From DAHVFK01 sp963755395 (GTDB taxonomy: Bacteria > Pseudomonadota > Gammaproteobacteria > Burkholderiales > SG8-39): DNA of 64,000 bases. Position 1 is the stretch's first letter. Every line of letters begins with the position of its first letter. The notes below the pieces were generated by a model. It ran no database searches and had not been told where the DNA came from. It saw only the letters and a list, made by a program, of their open reading frames with translations. A program made the translations under genes and the position numbers. Location of the stretch: contig CAVWJJ010000002.1 in assembly GCA_963755395.1 (NCBI GenBank), positions 372,001-436,000 of the forward strand. Direction: 5' to 3'. Shown one piece after another: positions 1 to 9,137 of the stretch.

Positions 1-254
1 ACGGCGCGGTAGCTCGCGACGCGCGCGCTTTGGTACAGCACCGGCCCGTCCCAGGTCAGCCCCAGACCGTCGAGCTGGCGCAGGATGGCGTCGGCCGCGC
101 CGGGCTGCTCGCGCGGCTTGTCCAGATCCTCGATGCGCAGCCGCCAGGTGCCGGCAACGGCGCGCGCGTCCAGCCAGCTCGCGAGCGCGGCTGCCAGCGA
201 GCCGAAATGCAAAGCCCCTGTCGGCGACGGGGCGAAGCGGCCCGTGTAGCGCAT
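1..254 (-). CDS. gluQRS: Glutamyl-Q tRNA(Asp) synthetase, N-terminal part (runs off the window)
   Basis: This is the first 84 or so codons of a class I glutamyl-tRNA synthetase-like enzyme that attaches glutamate to queuosine at the wobble base of tRNA(Asp). It starts with ATG at 254 on the minus strand. The N-terminus carries the nucleotide-binding signature RFAPSPTGALHFGSL (residues 5-19), followed by the IEDLD segment typical of GluRS paralogues. A full GluQRS is about 300 residues and lacks the tRNA anticodon-binding domain; the rest lies outside the window, so a true GluRS (gltX) cannot be fully excluded. However, the GALHFGSL form matches GluQRS better than the GxLHIG form of GltX. It is divergent from the thioredoxin gene, with a 38 bp gap. 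Confidence 0.85.
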   Translation of the reverse strand, partial: MRYTGRFAPSPTGALHFGSLAAALASWLDARAVAGTWRLRIEDLDKPREQPGAADAILRQLDGLGLTWDGPVLYQSARVASYRA

Positions 255-261
255 GTGCGGG

Positions 262-267
262 TATAGT
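262..267 (+). promoter_or_regulatory. Possible -10 element for the thioredoxin gene
   Basis: TATAGT lies 25 bases upstream of the ATG at 293. No convincing -35 box is visible, so this is a weak call. Confidence 0.3.
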
Positions 268-292
268 GCCATTTTGCAGAGGAGATCGCTGC

Positions 293-703
293 ATGGCGAC
301 TGTGGAGCTGACGAAGGAAAACTTCGAGCAGGTAGTGAGCACGAACCCGATGGTGGTGGTCGATTTCTGGGCGCCGTGGTGCGGGCCCTGCAAGGGTTTC
401 GCGCCGGTTTTCGAGGGCGCGTCGGAGCAGCATCAGGACGTCGTATTTGCCAAGGTCAACACCGATGACGAGCAGGACATCGCCGGTGCGTTCGGTATCC
501 GCTCGATTCCGACGCTGATGGTGTTTCGCGAAAAGGTACTGTTGTTCCAGCAGGCCGGCGCGCTGCCGGCTTCCGCCCTCGAGCAGGTGCTCGAGCAGGC
601 CAAGGCGCTGGACATGGCGCAGGTGCACGCGGAAATCGCAAAGCAGGAGAGCGCGGAGCGCGAGCAATCCGGGAGCGCCGGGCCGCAGGCCGGCGAGGCC
701 TGA
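293..703 (+). CDS. Thioredoxin family protein
   Basis: A 136-residue thioredoxin-fold protein that would act as a cytoplasmic dithiol-disulfide reductant. The active site WCGPC is visible (residues 30-34), preceded by VDFWAP and followed by the cis-proline loop SIPTLMVF, all as in TrxA. The ATG at 293 is chosen because AGAGGAG sits a suitable distance upstream; an in-frame GTG further upstream would add a stretch without thioredoxin homology. The protein is about 28 residues longer than a standard thioredoxin. The extra C-terminal tail is Ala/Glu/Gln-rich and looks disordered. There is no signal peptide. It is followed 11 bp later by a pirin gene. It is probably an accessory thioredoxin rather than the main trxA, which is inference. 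Confidence 0.9.
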   Translation: MATVELTKENFEQVVSTNPMVVVDFWAPWCGPCKGFAPVFEGASEQHQDVVFAKVNTDDEQDIAGAFGIRSIPTLMVFREKVLLFQQAGALPASALEQVLEQAKALDMAQVHAEIAKQESAEREQSGSAGPQAGEA

Positions 704-714
704 GCGGGCGCGAC

Positions 715-1413
715 GTGATAGAGCTGCGCCGCGCCGCGGAACGCGGGCACGCCAATCACGGCTGGCTCGACTCGTTCCACAGCTTTTCGTTCGCCGACTA
801 CCATGATCCGCGGCACATGGGCTTCGGCAGCCTGCGCGTGATAAATGAGGACCGGATCCAGCCCGGCACCGGCTTCGGCACGCACAGCCACCGCGATATG
901 GAAATCGTGAGCTACGTTCTGGACGGCGCGCTCGCGCACCAGGACTCGATGGGCAACGGCTCCACCATCGTTCCGGGCGACGTCCAGCGCATGAGCGCAG
1001 GCACCGGCGTGCGCCACAGCGAGTACAACCACGAGCCCTCGGGCGTTACCCACTTTCTGCAGATCTGGATCGAGCCGGCGGTGCGCGGCATCGCGCCGGG
1101 ATATGAGCAGAAGCACTTCGACGCCGGCTCCAAGCGCGGACGCCTGCGGCTGGTCGCCTCGCCCGACGGGCGTGATGGCTCGGTGACGATTCACCAGGAT
1201 GTGTACATGCATGCCGCGCTGCTGAACGGCGGCGAGCGCGTGGCCCACCCTCTGTCCAAGGGACGCTGCGCTTACGTGCACGTCGCGCGCGGCCATCTGA
1301 CGGTAAACGGCAATGAGCTCGGCGCGGGCGACGCGCTGAAGGCGAGCGACGTGGCGGAAATCGTACTGGAGCGTGGCGAACAGGCAGAAGTCCTGCTGTT
1401 CGACCTCGCCTGA
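715..1413 (+). CDS. Pirin family protein (YhhW-like cupin)
   Basis: A 232-residue bicupin of the pirin family. Some members (E. coli YhhW) have quercetin 2,3-dioxygenase activity in vitro; the physiological role is usually unknown. The first cupin shows the metal site in GTHSHRDMEIVSYVL, followed by GVRHSEYN and a typical FLQIWIEP strand. The start is GTG at 715 because the resulting N-terminus (MIELRRAAERGHANHGWL) matches the family exactly. It lies 11 bp after the thioredoxin gene, so the two may be co-transcribed. Assignment to the family is firm; substrate and function are not. Confidence 0.9.
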   Translation: MIELRRAAERGHANHGWLDSFHSFSFADYHDPRHMGFGSLRVINEDRIQPGTGFGTHSHRDMEIVSYVLDGALAHQDSMGNGSTIVPGDVQRMSAGTGVRHSEYNHEPSGVTHFLQIWIEPAVRGIAPGYEQKHFDAGSKRGRLRLVASPDGRDGSVTIHQDVYMHAALLNGGERVAHPLSKGRCAYVHVARGHLTVNGNELGAGDALKASDVAEIVLERGEQAEVLLFDLA

Positions 1414-1435
1414 GCGGTCCCGGCGGCGCGGGCCA

Positions 1436-2830
<1,395 letters not shown>

Positions 2831-2856
2831 ACTAGGCTGATAAACTGCGCCCCGCG

Positions 2857-3474
2857 ATGTCAGTCGTCGTTCTCATCTCCGGCCGGGGCAGCAACATGCA
2901 GGCCCTGCTCGACGCCGGGTTGCCGGTTGCGGCGGTGATCGGCAACACGGCCGATGCGGTGGGGCTTGAGATCGCGGCGCGGCGCGGCCTCGTCGGCGTT
3001 GTGGTCGAGCACAAGGCCTACCGGACGCGAGAGGAGTTCGACGGCGCGCTCGCGATGGAGATCGATCGCCATTCGCCGCGACTGGTGGCGCTGGCGGGGT
3101 TCATGCGCATCCTGACCCCGCGCTTCGTCGCGCATTACGCAGGGCGGCTGGTGAACATCCATCCCTCGCTGCTGCCGGCGTTTCCCGGGCTCGACACGCA
3201 CCGGCGCGCGCTGGCCGCGGGGGTCAAGGTGCACGGTTGCAGCGTGCATTTCGTAAGCGAGCAGCTCGATCACGGCCCGATTATCGTCCAGGCCGCCGTT
3301 CCGGTGCGGCCGGGCGACACGCCTGAGCTGCTGGCCGCACGCGTGCTGCGCCAGGAGCACGTGGTGTACCCGCGCGCGGTGCGCTGGTTCCTGGACGGCA
3401 AGCTTGTCGTCCGTGACGGAGTCGTAAGTGTTGAGGGAGACGATGCGCAACTGGTTTATTCCGATCGCGATTAG
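2857..3474 (+). CDS. purN: Phosphoribosylglycinamide formyltransferase
   Basis: Transfers a formyl group from 10-formyl-THF to GAR, the third step of purine synthesis. The protein is 205 residues, the usual size. The substrate loop GRGSNMQALL is at residues 9-18, the catalytic region HPSLLPAFPGLDTH near residues 106-119, and the QLDHGPII segment carries the catalytic Asp. It starts 26 bp after fumC. The next gene begins inside its 3' end (overlap of 32 bases), so the two are translationally linked. Confidence 0.96.
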   Translation: MSVVVLISGRGSNMQALLDAGLPVAAVIGNTADAVGLEIAARRGLVGVVVEHKAYRTREEFDGALAMEIDRHSPRLVALAGFMRILTPRFVAHYAGRLVNIHPSLLPAFPGLDTHRRALAAGVKVHGCSVHFVSEQLDHGPIIVQAAVPVRPGDTPELLAARVLRQEHVVYPRAVRWFLDGKLVVRDGVVSVEGDDAQLVYSDRD

Positions 3475-4131
3475 CGCGTGGTTCTGCGCCTGCGCGCACG
3501 CGGCGCCCCCGGTGCACGTGCAGATCGACTACGACGTGCTGCGCAACGGAAGCGCAATGGCCGAAGTGGTCGACCGGTTCGAGCACGACGGCAAGACCTA
3601 CCATTGGTGGAGGAGTGGCACGGCAAGGGCCTGTTCGCGCTGCTGGGCGGGATCAAACGCACCAGCAGCGGGACGATCGGCAGCAGCACGCTGCGGCCGC
3701 TGGAGTTCTCGGACGTGCGCACCGGGCGAGACCCGGTACGTGCGGTGTTCGACTGGGCGGACAAGAGTCTGAAGCTGGAGGCCGACGGCAAGACCCGCAC
3801 CGAGCCGATGCCGGCGCACGCGCAGGACAAACTCTCGATGCTTTACGCCTTCGCCTTCGACCTTCCGGGGCCGGCTCCGGTAGCGATCAATGCCACCGAC
3901 GGCAAGGGCGTGTCGCACTACGTGTTCGAAGTGGCGGGCCGGCAAGAGATCGACACTCCGGCCGGAAAGTTCGACGCCTTGCGCCTGGTCAAGCGCAAAG
4001 ACGGTCCGGACGACCATGGCACCCAGATCTGGCTCGCGCGGGGACACGGCTACCTTCCGATCCGGGTCCTGATCACCGACAAGGACGGCACGAGCGTAGA
4101 CCAAGTCGTGACGCGAATCGCCGCGCCGTGA
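3443..4131 (+). CDS. DUF3108 family secreted protein, frame broken by one base at about 3607
   Basis: The start at 3443 (MRNWFIPIAIS...) follows a GAGGGAGA ribosome site and encodes a signal peptide cleaved near CAHAAPPVH. The mature part begins with VQIDYDVLRNGSAMAEV, typical of DUF3108 proteins, which often sit next to purN in betaproteobacteria. At about 3607 the frame shifts: up to there the product reads DGKTYHW, and the expected continuation VEEWHGKGLFALLGG lies in another frame that runs intact to the stop at 4131. One missing G in a short G run would restore a continuous protein of about 229 residues. A consensus error is likelier than a real mutation because both halves keep good coding character. 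The function of DUF3108 is unknown; it is probably periplasmic. Confidence 0.75.
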
Positions 4132-5402
4132 AGCCGCGCTCCGCGCTCTTGGCGCATGCGGAAGCCCTCGTCGGCGAGTTGCTGGGCTTCGCCGGGCCCG
4201 CCGACCAAGTGGTATCGCGTTACTTTCGCGCCCACCGCGAGTTGGGTCAGAACGACCGTGCCTTCGTGGCCGAGGCTGTCTATGCCGTGCTGCGCCGCAG
4301 ACGCTCGCTAGAAGCCGCTGCGGCGAGCGCCGCCCCGCGCGCGTTGCTGCTGGCGGCGCTGTCGCGGGTGCAGGGGCTTTCCGCAGGCGCTCTCGAGGGC
4401 GCGCTGCGCCCAGGCGACGAGGCGGTACTCGTGCGCGCCCGGACGGCGAGGGAGACGGACTGGCCTGCTGCGGTAAGAGCCGACCTGCCGGACTGGTTGT
4501 GGCAGCGCCTGGAGGCGGAGCAGGGGCCAGCCGAGGCGATGCGCATCGCGCAGGGTCTGTTGAAAACGGCGCCACTCGATCTGCGCGTGAATCTCGCGCG
4601 CACCGATCGAGAGAGCGCCCTTGCGGTCCTCGCCTCGAGCGGGGTTGCCTGCGCGCCGACGCCCTACTCGCCGGCGGGGATCCGACTCGAGGGCAAACCG
4701 GCGATCAACCGCCACCCGCTCTTCGAGCAGGGACTGGTCGAAGTGCAAGATGAAGGCAGCCAGCTGCTCGCGTACTTGGTGGCGCCGCGGCGAGGTGAAA
4801 TGGTGGCCGACTTCTGCGCCGGGGCTGGCGGCAAGACGCTGGCGATGGCGATGCTCATGTGCGGCACGGGTCGGCTCTATGCGATGGACGTGTCGGCCAG
4901 GCGCCTGCACGCGCTCGGGCCGCGCGCGGCCCGAGCGGGCGTCTCGAACGTTCACACGCTCGCTCTCACGGGTGAGGGCGACGTGCGGGCCAAGCGGCTT
5001 GCGGGCAAGCTCGACCGGGTTCTGGTCGATGCGCCCTGCAGCGGTTTCGGCACGCTGCGGCGCAACCCGGACCTCAAGTGGCGCCATGGTCCCGACGCGA
5101 TCGTTGAGTTGGCGCAAAAGCAGTTCAGCATCCTGCACGCGGCCGCGCGTCTGGTGAAGCCGGGGGGCCTTCTGGTCTACGCGACCTGCAGCATGCTGGA
5201 GGCGGAAAATGAGACCGTGGTGGAACGCTTCGTCGACGCGCACCCCGAGTTCGCCGCGCTATCGTGCGGCGAGCTTCTCGCCGCCCAGCGCATCGCGCTG
5301 CCGGCGGGTGAGCGCCTGCGATTGTGGCCGCACCTGCATGGTACAGACGGGTTCTTCGCCGCGGCGTTGGAGCGTCGCCGCAACGCTCAATCCGGCGCCT
5401 GA
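4128..5402 (+). CDS. RsmB/NOP2-family RNA cytosine-5 methyltransferase
   Basis: A SAM-dependent RNA m5C methyltransferase of 424 residues. The C-terminal Rossmann domain shows the SAM site DFCAGAGGKTLAMA, the catalytic VDAPCSGFGTLRRNPD segment and the second catalytic cysteine in YATCSMLEAEN. The start GTG at 4128 overlaps the upstream stop codon (GTGA), so the gene is coupled to the DUF3108 gene. The N-terminal region (residues 1-150) only loosely resembles the NusB-like domain of RsmB, so whether the target is C967 of 16S rRNA is uncertain. It ends convergently with terC, overlapping by 16 bases. Confidence 0.88.
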   Translation: MKPRSALLAHAEALVGELLGFAGPADQVVSRYFRAHRELGQNDRAFVAEAVYAVLRRRRSLEAAAASAAPRALLLAALSRVQGLSAGALEGALRPGDEAVLVRARTARETDWPAAVRADLPDWLWQRLEAEQGPAEAMRIAQGLLKTAPLDLRVNLARTDRESALAVLASSGVACAPTPYSPAGIRLEGKPAINRHPLFEQGLVEVQDEGSQLLAYLVAPRRGEMVADFCAGAGGKTLAMAMLMCGTGRLYAMDVSARRLHALGPRAARAGVSNVHTLALTGEGDVRAKRLAGKLDRVLVDAPCSGFGTLRRNPDLKWRHGPDAIVELAQKQFSILHAAARLVKPGGLLVYATCSMLEAENETVVERFVDAHPEFAALSCGELLAAQRIALPAGERLRLWPHLHGTDGFFAAALERRRNAQSGA

Positions 5403-6154
5403 TCCTCGCCGCGACTATAGCGCGCGCGTAGGTGCACCGGCTCGGCCATCGCGCGGCGCATGCGGATGTTCAGCATTTCCACGCAGACCGCGAACGCCAT
5501 CGCGAAATAGACGTAGCCTTTAGGGACCTCGTGGTCGAAGCCCTGTGCGATCAGCAGTACGCCGATCACTACCAGGAACGACACGGCGAGCATCTTGATG
5601 GTCGGATGCGCCGAGATGAAGCGTCCGATCGCGCCAGCGAAGGCCATCATCAGTGCCACTGAAGCGACGATCGCGGCGACCATCACCACGACGTCCTTCA
5701 CCATCCCTACTGCGGTGATGATCGAATCGAGCGAAAACACGAGGTCGATGAGCATGATCTGCACCACCAAGGCGCCGAAGGACGGGCGCGCGGCCACCGC
5801 CGCGGGGTAATCCCCCGCGCCTTCGAGCAACTGGTGGATTTCCCTGGTGCTCTTCCACAGCAGGAACATGCCGCCCAAGATCAGGATCGCGTCACGCCCC
5901 GAAATGTCCTGGCCGAGAACGCTGATCAGGGGTGCGGTCAAGCCGATGATCCATGCCAGCACTAGCAGCAGGCCGATGCGCATGAACATGGCGCCGAGCA
6001 GACCGATGCGGCGCGCAGGCTCGCGCCGTCCCGCAGGTAGGCGATCCACTAGGATGGCGATGAAGATCACGTTGTCGATGCTGAGCACGAGTTCGAGCGC
6101 AGTTAGGGTGGCGAACGCAATCCAGGCCTGAGGGTCGGTCAGCAGATCGATCAT
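5387..6154 (-). CDS. TerC family integral membrane protein
   Basis: A 255-residue polytopic membrane protein of the TerC family, linked to tellurite resistance and, in characterised members, manganese export. The hallmark ELVLSIDNVIFIAIL with its conserved Asp lies in the first transmembrane segment, and the repeat-related segment DLVFSLDSIITAVGM lies near the middle; the two acidic motifs are expected to form the metal path. About seven membrane helices are visible. The start at 6154 (MIDLLTDPQAWIAF) is preferred over an upstream in-frame ATG that adds a polar stretch. It is convergent with the methyltransferase gene and divergent from the desaturase. Confidence 0.9.
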   Translation of the reverse strand: MIDLLTDPQAWIAFATLTALELVLSIDNVIFIAILVDRLPAGRREPARRIGLLGAMFMRIGLLLVLAWIIGLTAPLISVLGQDISGRDAILILGGMFLLWKSTREIHQLLEGAGDYPAAVAARPSFGALVVQIMLIDLVFSLDSIITAVGMVKDVVVMVAAIVASVALMMAFAGAIGRFISAHPTIKMLAVSFLVVIGVLLIAQGFDHEVPKGYVYFAMAFAVCVEMLNIRMRRAMAEPVHLRARYSRGEDQAPD

Positions 6155-6282
6155 CGACAGGGGCTCCTGGGAAGGCAGTCGAGAGGAATTTTTGCACACG
6201 CGCTCCGCATACCTCTTTCCCTTTTCGCAGCGGGGAGTTACGGAATCAGCTGCACGTCAATCGGTCCATCACAGATTGTTTC

Positions 6283-6310
6283 TTGCGACCTGTGGGGATT
6301 CGCGTAGAAT
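6283..6310 (+). promoter_or_regulatory. Predicted sigma70-type promoter for the desaturase gene
   Basis: TTGCGA (6283-6288) and TAGAAT (6305-6310) are separated by 16 bases, giving a predicted transcript start near 6317 and a leader of about 35 bases. Confidence 0.5.
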
Positions 6311-6353
6311 GACAGGCACCTGACGTTCATAACGACTATTAGAAGCCAACTTG

Positions 6354-7526
6354 ATGATTTTTTCCGGTTTTTTCGACCTGCCCTGGTGGGGCTACACGCT
6401 CGTGGGACTGGGCCTGACCCACGTCACGATCGCTTCCGTAACGATCTTCCTGCACCGCCATCAGGCGCACCGCGCGCTCGACCTGCATCCGATCGCATCG
6501 CACTTCTTCCGCTTCTGGCTGTGGCTCACCACCGGCATGGTGACTAAAGAATGGGCGGCCATCCACCGCAAGCACCATGCGAAGTGCGAGACCGCAGAGG
6601 ATCCGCACAGCCCGCAGATCTACGGCATCAACCGCGTCTTGTGGGGCGGCGTGTTCCTGTACGTGAAGGAGTCCTACAACCGCGAGACGCTCGAGCGCTA
6701 CGGCCACGGTACCCCCGACGACTGGATGGAGCGCAACCTGTATACGAGGCATCCGATCCTAGGCCTCACGCTGATGGGCGCGGTCAACCTGGCGCTGTTC
6801 GGTCTGGTGCCCGGCGTGCTGATTCTGCTCACCCAGATCGTGTGGATTCCGTTCTGGGCCGCTGGCGTGATCAACGGCATCGGCCACTATTTCGGCTACC
6901 GCAACTACGGCTGCGCGGACGCGAGCACCAACATCGTGCCCTGGGGCATCCTGATCGGAGGCGAGGAACTGCACAACAACCACCACGCGTTCGCCTCTTC
7001 GGCCAAGCTGTCCTCCAAGTGGTACGAGTTCGACATCGGCTGGATGTACATCAGAATGATGGAGATGCTCGGCCTCGCGACGGTCAAGAAGGTGGCGCCG
7101 ACCCCCCGTTTTGCCGCGCCCAAGCCCGCTGCCGACTTCGACACGCTGCATGCGGTGATCGCCAACCGCTACGATGTTCTGTCACGCTACGCCAAATCGA
7201 TCAAGAAGACCTACCACGAGGAAGTGCAGCGGCTGGCGCACTGGTCGCCGGGCGACGCGGAAGCACTAAAGTCCCTGAAGCGCGTGCTGCTTCGCGTGCA
7301 GGAGCTTTCCGAGGCCGAGCGCGTGCGTCTAACCGATGCGCTGCGTAACTCTCGCGCCCTGGCGACCGTGGTCGCGATGAGGCACGAGCTGATGGCGCTG
7401 TGGGAGCGCTCCAGCGCCTCGAAGGAGCAGTTGCTGCGCCAGCTGCAGGATTGGTGCCACCGAGCGGAGTCGAGCGGTATTGCGCCCCTCCAGGATTTCT
7501 CGCGTCGCCTGCGCTGCTACGCGTAA
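6354..7526 (+). CDS. Membrane fatty acid desaturase (acyl-CoA / DesC-like)
   Basis: A 390-residue membrane di-iron desaturase that would insert a double bond into acyl chains. The three histidine boxes are HRHQAHR (near residue 35), HRKHH (near residue 73) and HNNHH (near residue 207), in the order and spacing of the acyl-CoA/Ole1-type family. Four hydrophobic segments lie around residues 5-60 and 140-185. Beyond residue 260 there is an unusual C-terminal tail of about 130 residues that is helical, charged and predicted to be cytosolic; it does not look like the cytochrome b5 domain of eukaryotic enzymes. ATG at 6354 is used; a TTG directly before it is also possible. It is transcribed alone and followed by a terminator. 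Confidence 0.9.
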   Translation: MIFSGFFDLPWWGYTLVGLGLTHVTIASVTIFLHRHQAHRALDLHPIASHFFRFWLWLTTGMVTKEWAAIHRKHHAKCETAEDPHSPQIYGINRVLWGGVFLYVKESYNRETLERYGHGTPDDWMERNLYTRHPILGLTLMGAVNLALFGLVPGVLILLTQIVWIPFWAAGVINGIGHYFGYRNYGCADASTNIVPWGILIGGEELHNNHHAFASSAKLSSKWYEFDIGWMYIRMMEMLGLATVKKVAPTPRFAAPKPAADFDTLHAVIANRYDVLSRYAKSIKKTYHEEVQRLAHWSPGDAEALKSLKRVLLRVQELSEAERVRLTDALRNSRALATVVAMRHELMALWERSSASKEQLLRQLQDWCHRAESSGIAPLQDFSRRLRCYA

Positions 7527-7544
7527 CCGCGCGCCGGCCACAAT

Positions 7545-7576
7545 GAAAAAGCCCGCCTATGGCGGGCTTTTTTTTC
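7545..7576. terminator. Bidirectional rho-independent terminator between the desaturase gene and rpmG
   Basis: An 8-bp stem AGCCCGCC / GGCGGGCT with a three-base loop is flanked by an A run on the left and a T run on the right. It can therefore stop transcripts from both converging genes. Confidence 0.9.
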
Positions 7577-7590
7577 GGCGCTCCGGCGTG

Positions 7591-7746
7591 CTACTTGAGC
7601 TTGGTTTCCTTGTACATCACGTGCTTGCGCGCCTTGGGATCGTACTTCTTGATCTCCAGCTTGTCGGGCGTGGTGCGCTTGTTCTTGGTTGTGGTGTAGA
7701 AGTGGCCGGTGCCAGCGGTGGACTCGAGCTTGATCTTTTCGCGCAT
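7591..7746 (-). CDS. rpmG: 50S ribosomal protein L33
   Basis: A 51-residue ribosomal protein of the large subunit. The sequence starts MREKIKLESTAGTGHFYTTT and ends in YKETKLK, as in proteobacterial L33. The zinc-binding cysteines of the C+ form are absent, as is usual for this lineage. It lies 14 bp downstream of rpmB and is co-transcribed with it. Confidence 0.97.
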   Translation of the reverse strand: MREKIKLESTAGTGHFYTTTKNKRTTPDKLEIKKYDPKARKHVMYKETKLK

Positions 7747-7760
7747 GGTAGCAGGTCCAG

Positions 7761-8018
7761 TTAGGCTTTCGCTTCGGCCTTCGCCTTGGCTTTCGCCTTG
7801 GCGCGCACCTCGGCGAGCACGACGTCGATGCCGAGCTTGTCGATGCGGCGCAGTCCGGCAGTCGAGACCCGCAGGCGCACCCAGCGGTTCTCGCTCTCGA
7901 CCCAGAAGCGACGGTAGTGTAGGTTGGGCTGGAAGGTGCGTCGGGCCTTGTTGTTGGCGTGCGAGACCAGGTTGCCCTTCATCGGCTTCTTGCCGGTGAC
8001 TTCACAGACACGGGACAT
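7761..8018 (-). CDS. rpmB: 50S ribosomal protein L28
   Basis: An 85-residue large-subunit protein. SRVCEVTGKKPMKGNLVSHA and the RRFWVESENRWVRLRVS segment are diagnostic of L28. The C-terminus carries an extra repeated tail of alternating Lys and Ala (about residues 74-85), longer than in E. coli L28 (78 residues). It is the first gene of the rpmB-rpmG operon, with a good promoter just upstream. Confidence 0.97.
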   Translation of the reverse strand: MSRVCEVTGKKPMKGNLVSHANNKARRTFQPNLHYRRFWVESENRWVRLRVSTAGLRRIDKLGIDVVLAEVRAKAKAKAKAEAKA

Positions 8019-8047
8019 GGATTGCGCTCCGCGGCAAAAAAGAGACA

Positions 8048-8077
8048 ATTATACCCGAATAATCAGCGCTCTTTCAA
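8048..8077 (-). promoter_or_regulatory. Predicted promoter of rpmB-rpmG
   Basis: Read on the minus strand, TTGAAA (8077-8072) and a perfect TATAAT (8053-8048) are 18 bases apart. The -10 element is 29 bases upstream of the rpmB start codon. Confidence 0.75.
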
Positions 8078-8154
8078 GAAAAGCGACGTGCTCAAACCGC
8101 ACTTGATCGCCGCCGACGGATTCTGTGATAGTGCGCGACGTGGAGCCGACTTCG

Positions 8155-9129
8155 ATGCGACCTTGCAGATTCGCCGCCAGAGCAGCGGCGCTCGGGCTGG
8201 CCTTGATTTGCGCTGCGGCGATCGGTCAGACAGCGGAGTCTGCCGCCGCCGGCGAGCCGCGCCTCGCCGGCACGGTCGAATTCGCCAGCGGCGATTCGAT
8301 GATCACACCGCAGGTCGGCGACAGTCGCTTGGTCGCCGAGGGAAGCGAGGTGCACGAAGGTGATACGGTCGTCACCTTCAGGAACGGCGAGGCCCAACTG
8401 CATATGCTGGACGGCGCCTACCTGATGGTGCGCGAGAACTCGCGAATCGAGATCGAGGCGTATGTCGCGGACGGCGGGGACAAGGACCGCAGCATCCTCG
8501 ACCTGATCAAGGGAACGGTGCGCAGCATCACTGGTTGGATCGGCAAATACAACCGCGCTGAGTACGAGATCCGCACTCCTATCTTGGTCACCATCGGCGT
8601 GCGCGGCACCGACCACGAGGTGACCTATATCCCGCCGGGCGATCCGCGCGGCGAGCCGGGCGTGTACGACAAGGTGAACGAAGGCGAGACGTTCATGCGT
8701 TCCGGCAATAATGTGGTCGCGGTGCCGCCACAGCGCGCCGTATTCAGCGCGTGGGGCGCCAAACCTCGGCGGCCGCGTCTGCTCGCTTCGATTCCCGGAT
8801 TCTTCAGGCCGGGACCACACGAGCGCGAGTTCGCGCAGCGTGCGCGGACGTCGGTGCGCACGCTCGCGGCGCAGAGACAGGCGCGTATCCGCGACCTTCG
8901 CACGCTGCGCCACGGAGCGCAGCGACGGGCGCCCGAGCGCCTGCGCGAGCTGCGCCCGGGAGCGCGCCGCGCGCCGGGCGCGGCCCTGCGCGAACGGTCC
9001 CCGCGCGCAGAGGCAGCGCGCCAGAGAGCTGTTCGCGGCTCGGCCATTCGAGCGCCGCGTGAACGCAGCGGAGTCCCGGGCGAGCGACCTGCGGAACGCG
9101 AACGACCGATTGAGCGCGGCCGGCGGTGA
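8155..9129 (+). CDS. FecR-domain secreted protein with arginine-rich tail
   Basis: A 324-residue protein with a signal peptide (cleavage near AAAIGQTAESAAAG, if ATG at 8155 is used; an upstream in-frame GTG is less likely). Residues about 60-165 form a FecR-type beta domain: a region of the form EGDTVVTFRNGEAQLHMLDG, then NSRIEIEAY and TPILVTIGVRGTDHEV. From about residue 200 the chain turns into a low-complexity Arg/Ala/Glu-rich tail that looks disordered or coiled. FecR domains sense or scaffold in the periplasm, but here there is no sigma factor or TonB receptor next to it, so it is unlikely to be an iron-signalling anti-sigma factor. The function is unknown. Confidence 0.75.
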   Translation: MRPCRFAARAAALGLALICAAAIGQTAESAAAGEPRLAGTVEFASGDSMITPQVGDSRLVAEGSEVHEGDTVVTFRNGEAQLHMLDGAYLMVRENSRIEIEAYVADGGDKDRSILDLIKGTVRSITGWIGKYNRAEYEIRTPILVTIGVRGTDHEVTYIPPGDPRGEPGVYDKVNEGETFMRSGNNVVAVPPQRAVFSAWGAKPRRPRLLASIPGFFRPGPHEREFAQRARTSVRTLAAQRQARIRDLRTLRHGAQRRAPERLRELRPGARRAPGAALRERSPRAEAARQRAVRGSAIRAPRERSGVPGERPAERERPIERGRR

Positions 9130-9137
9130 TTCGCTGG

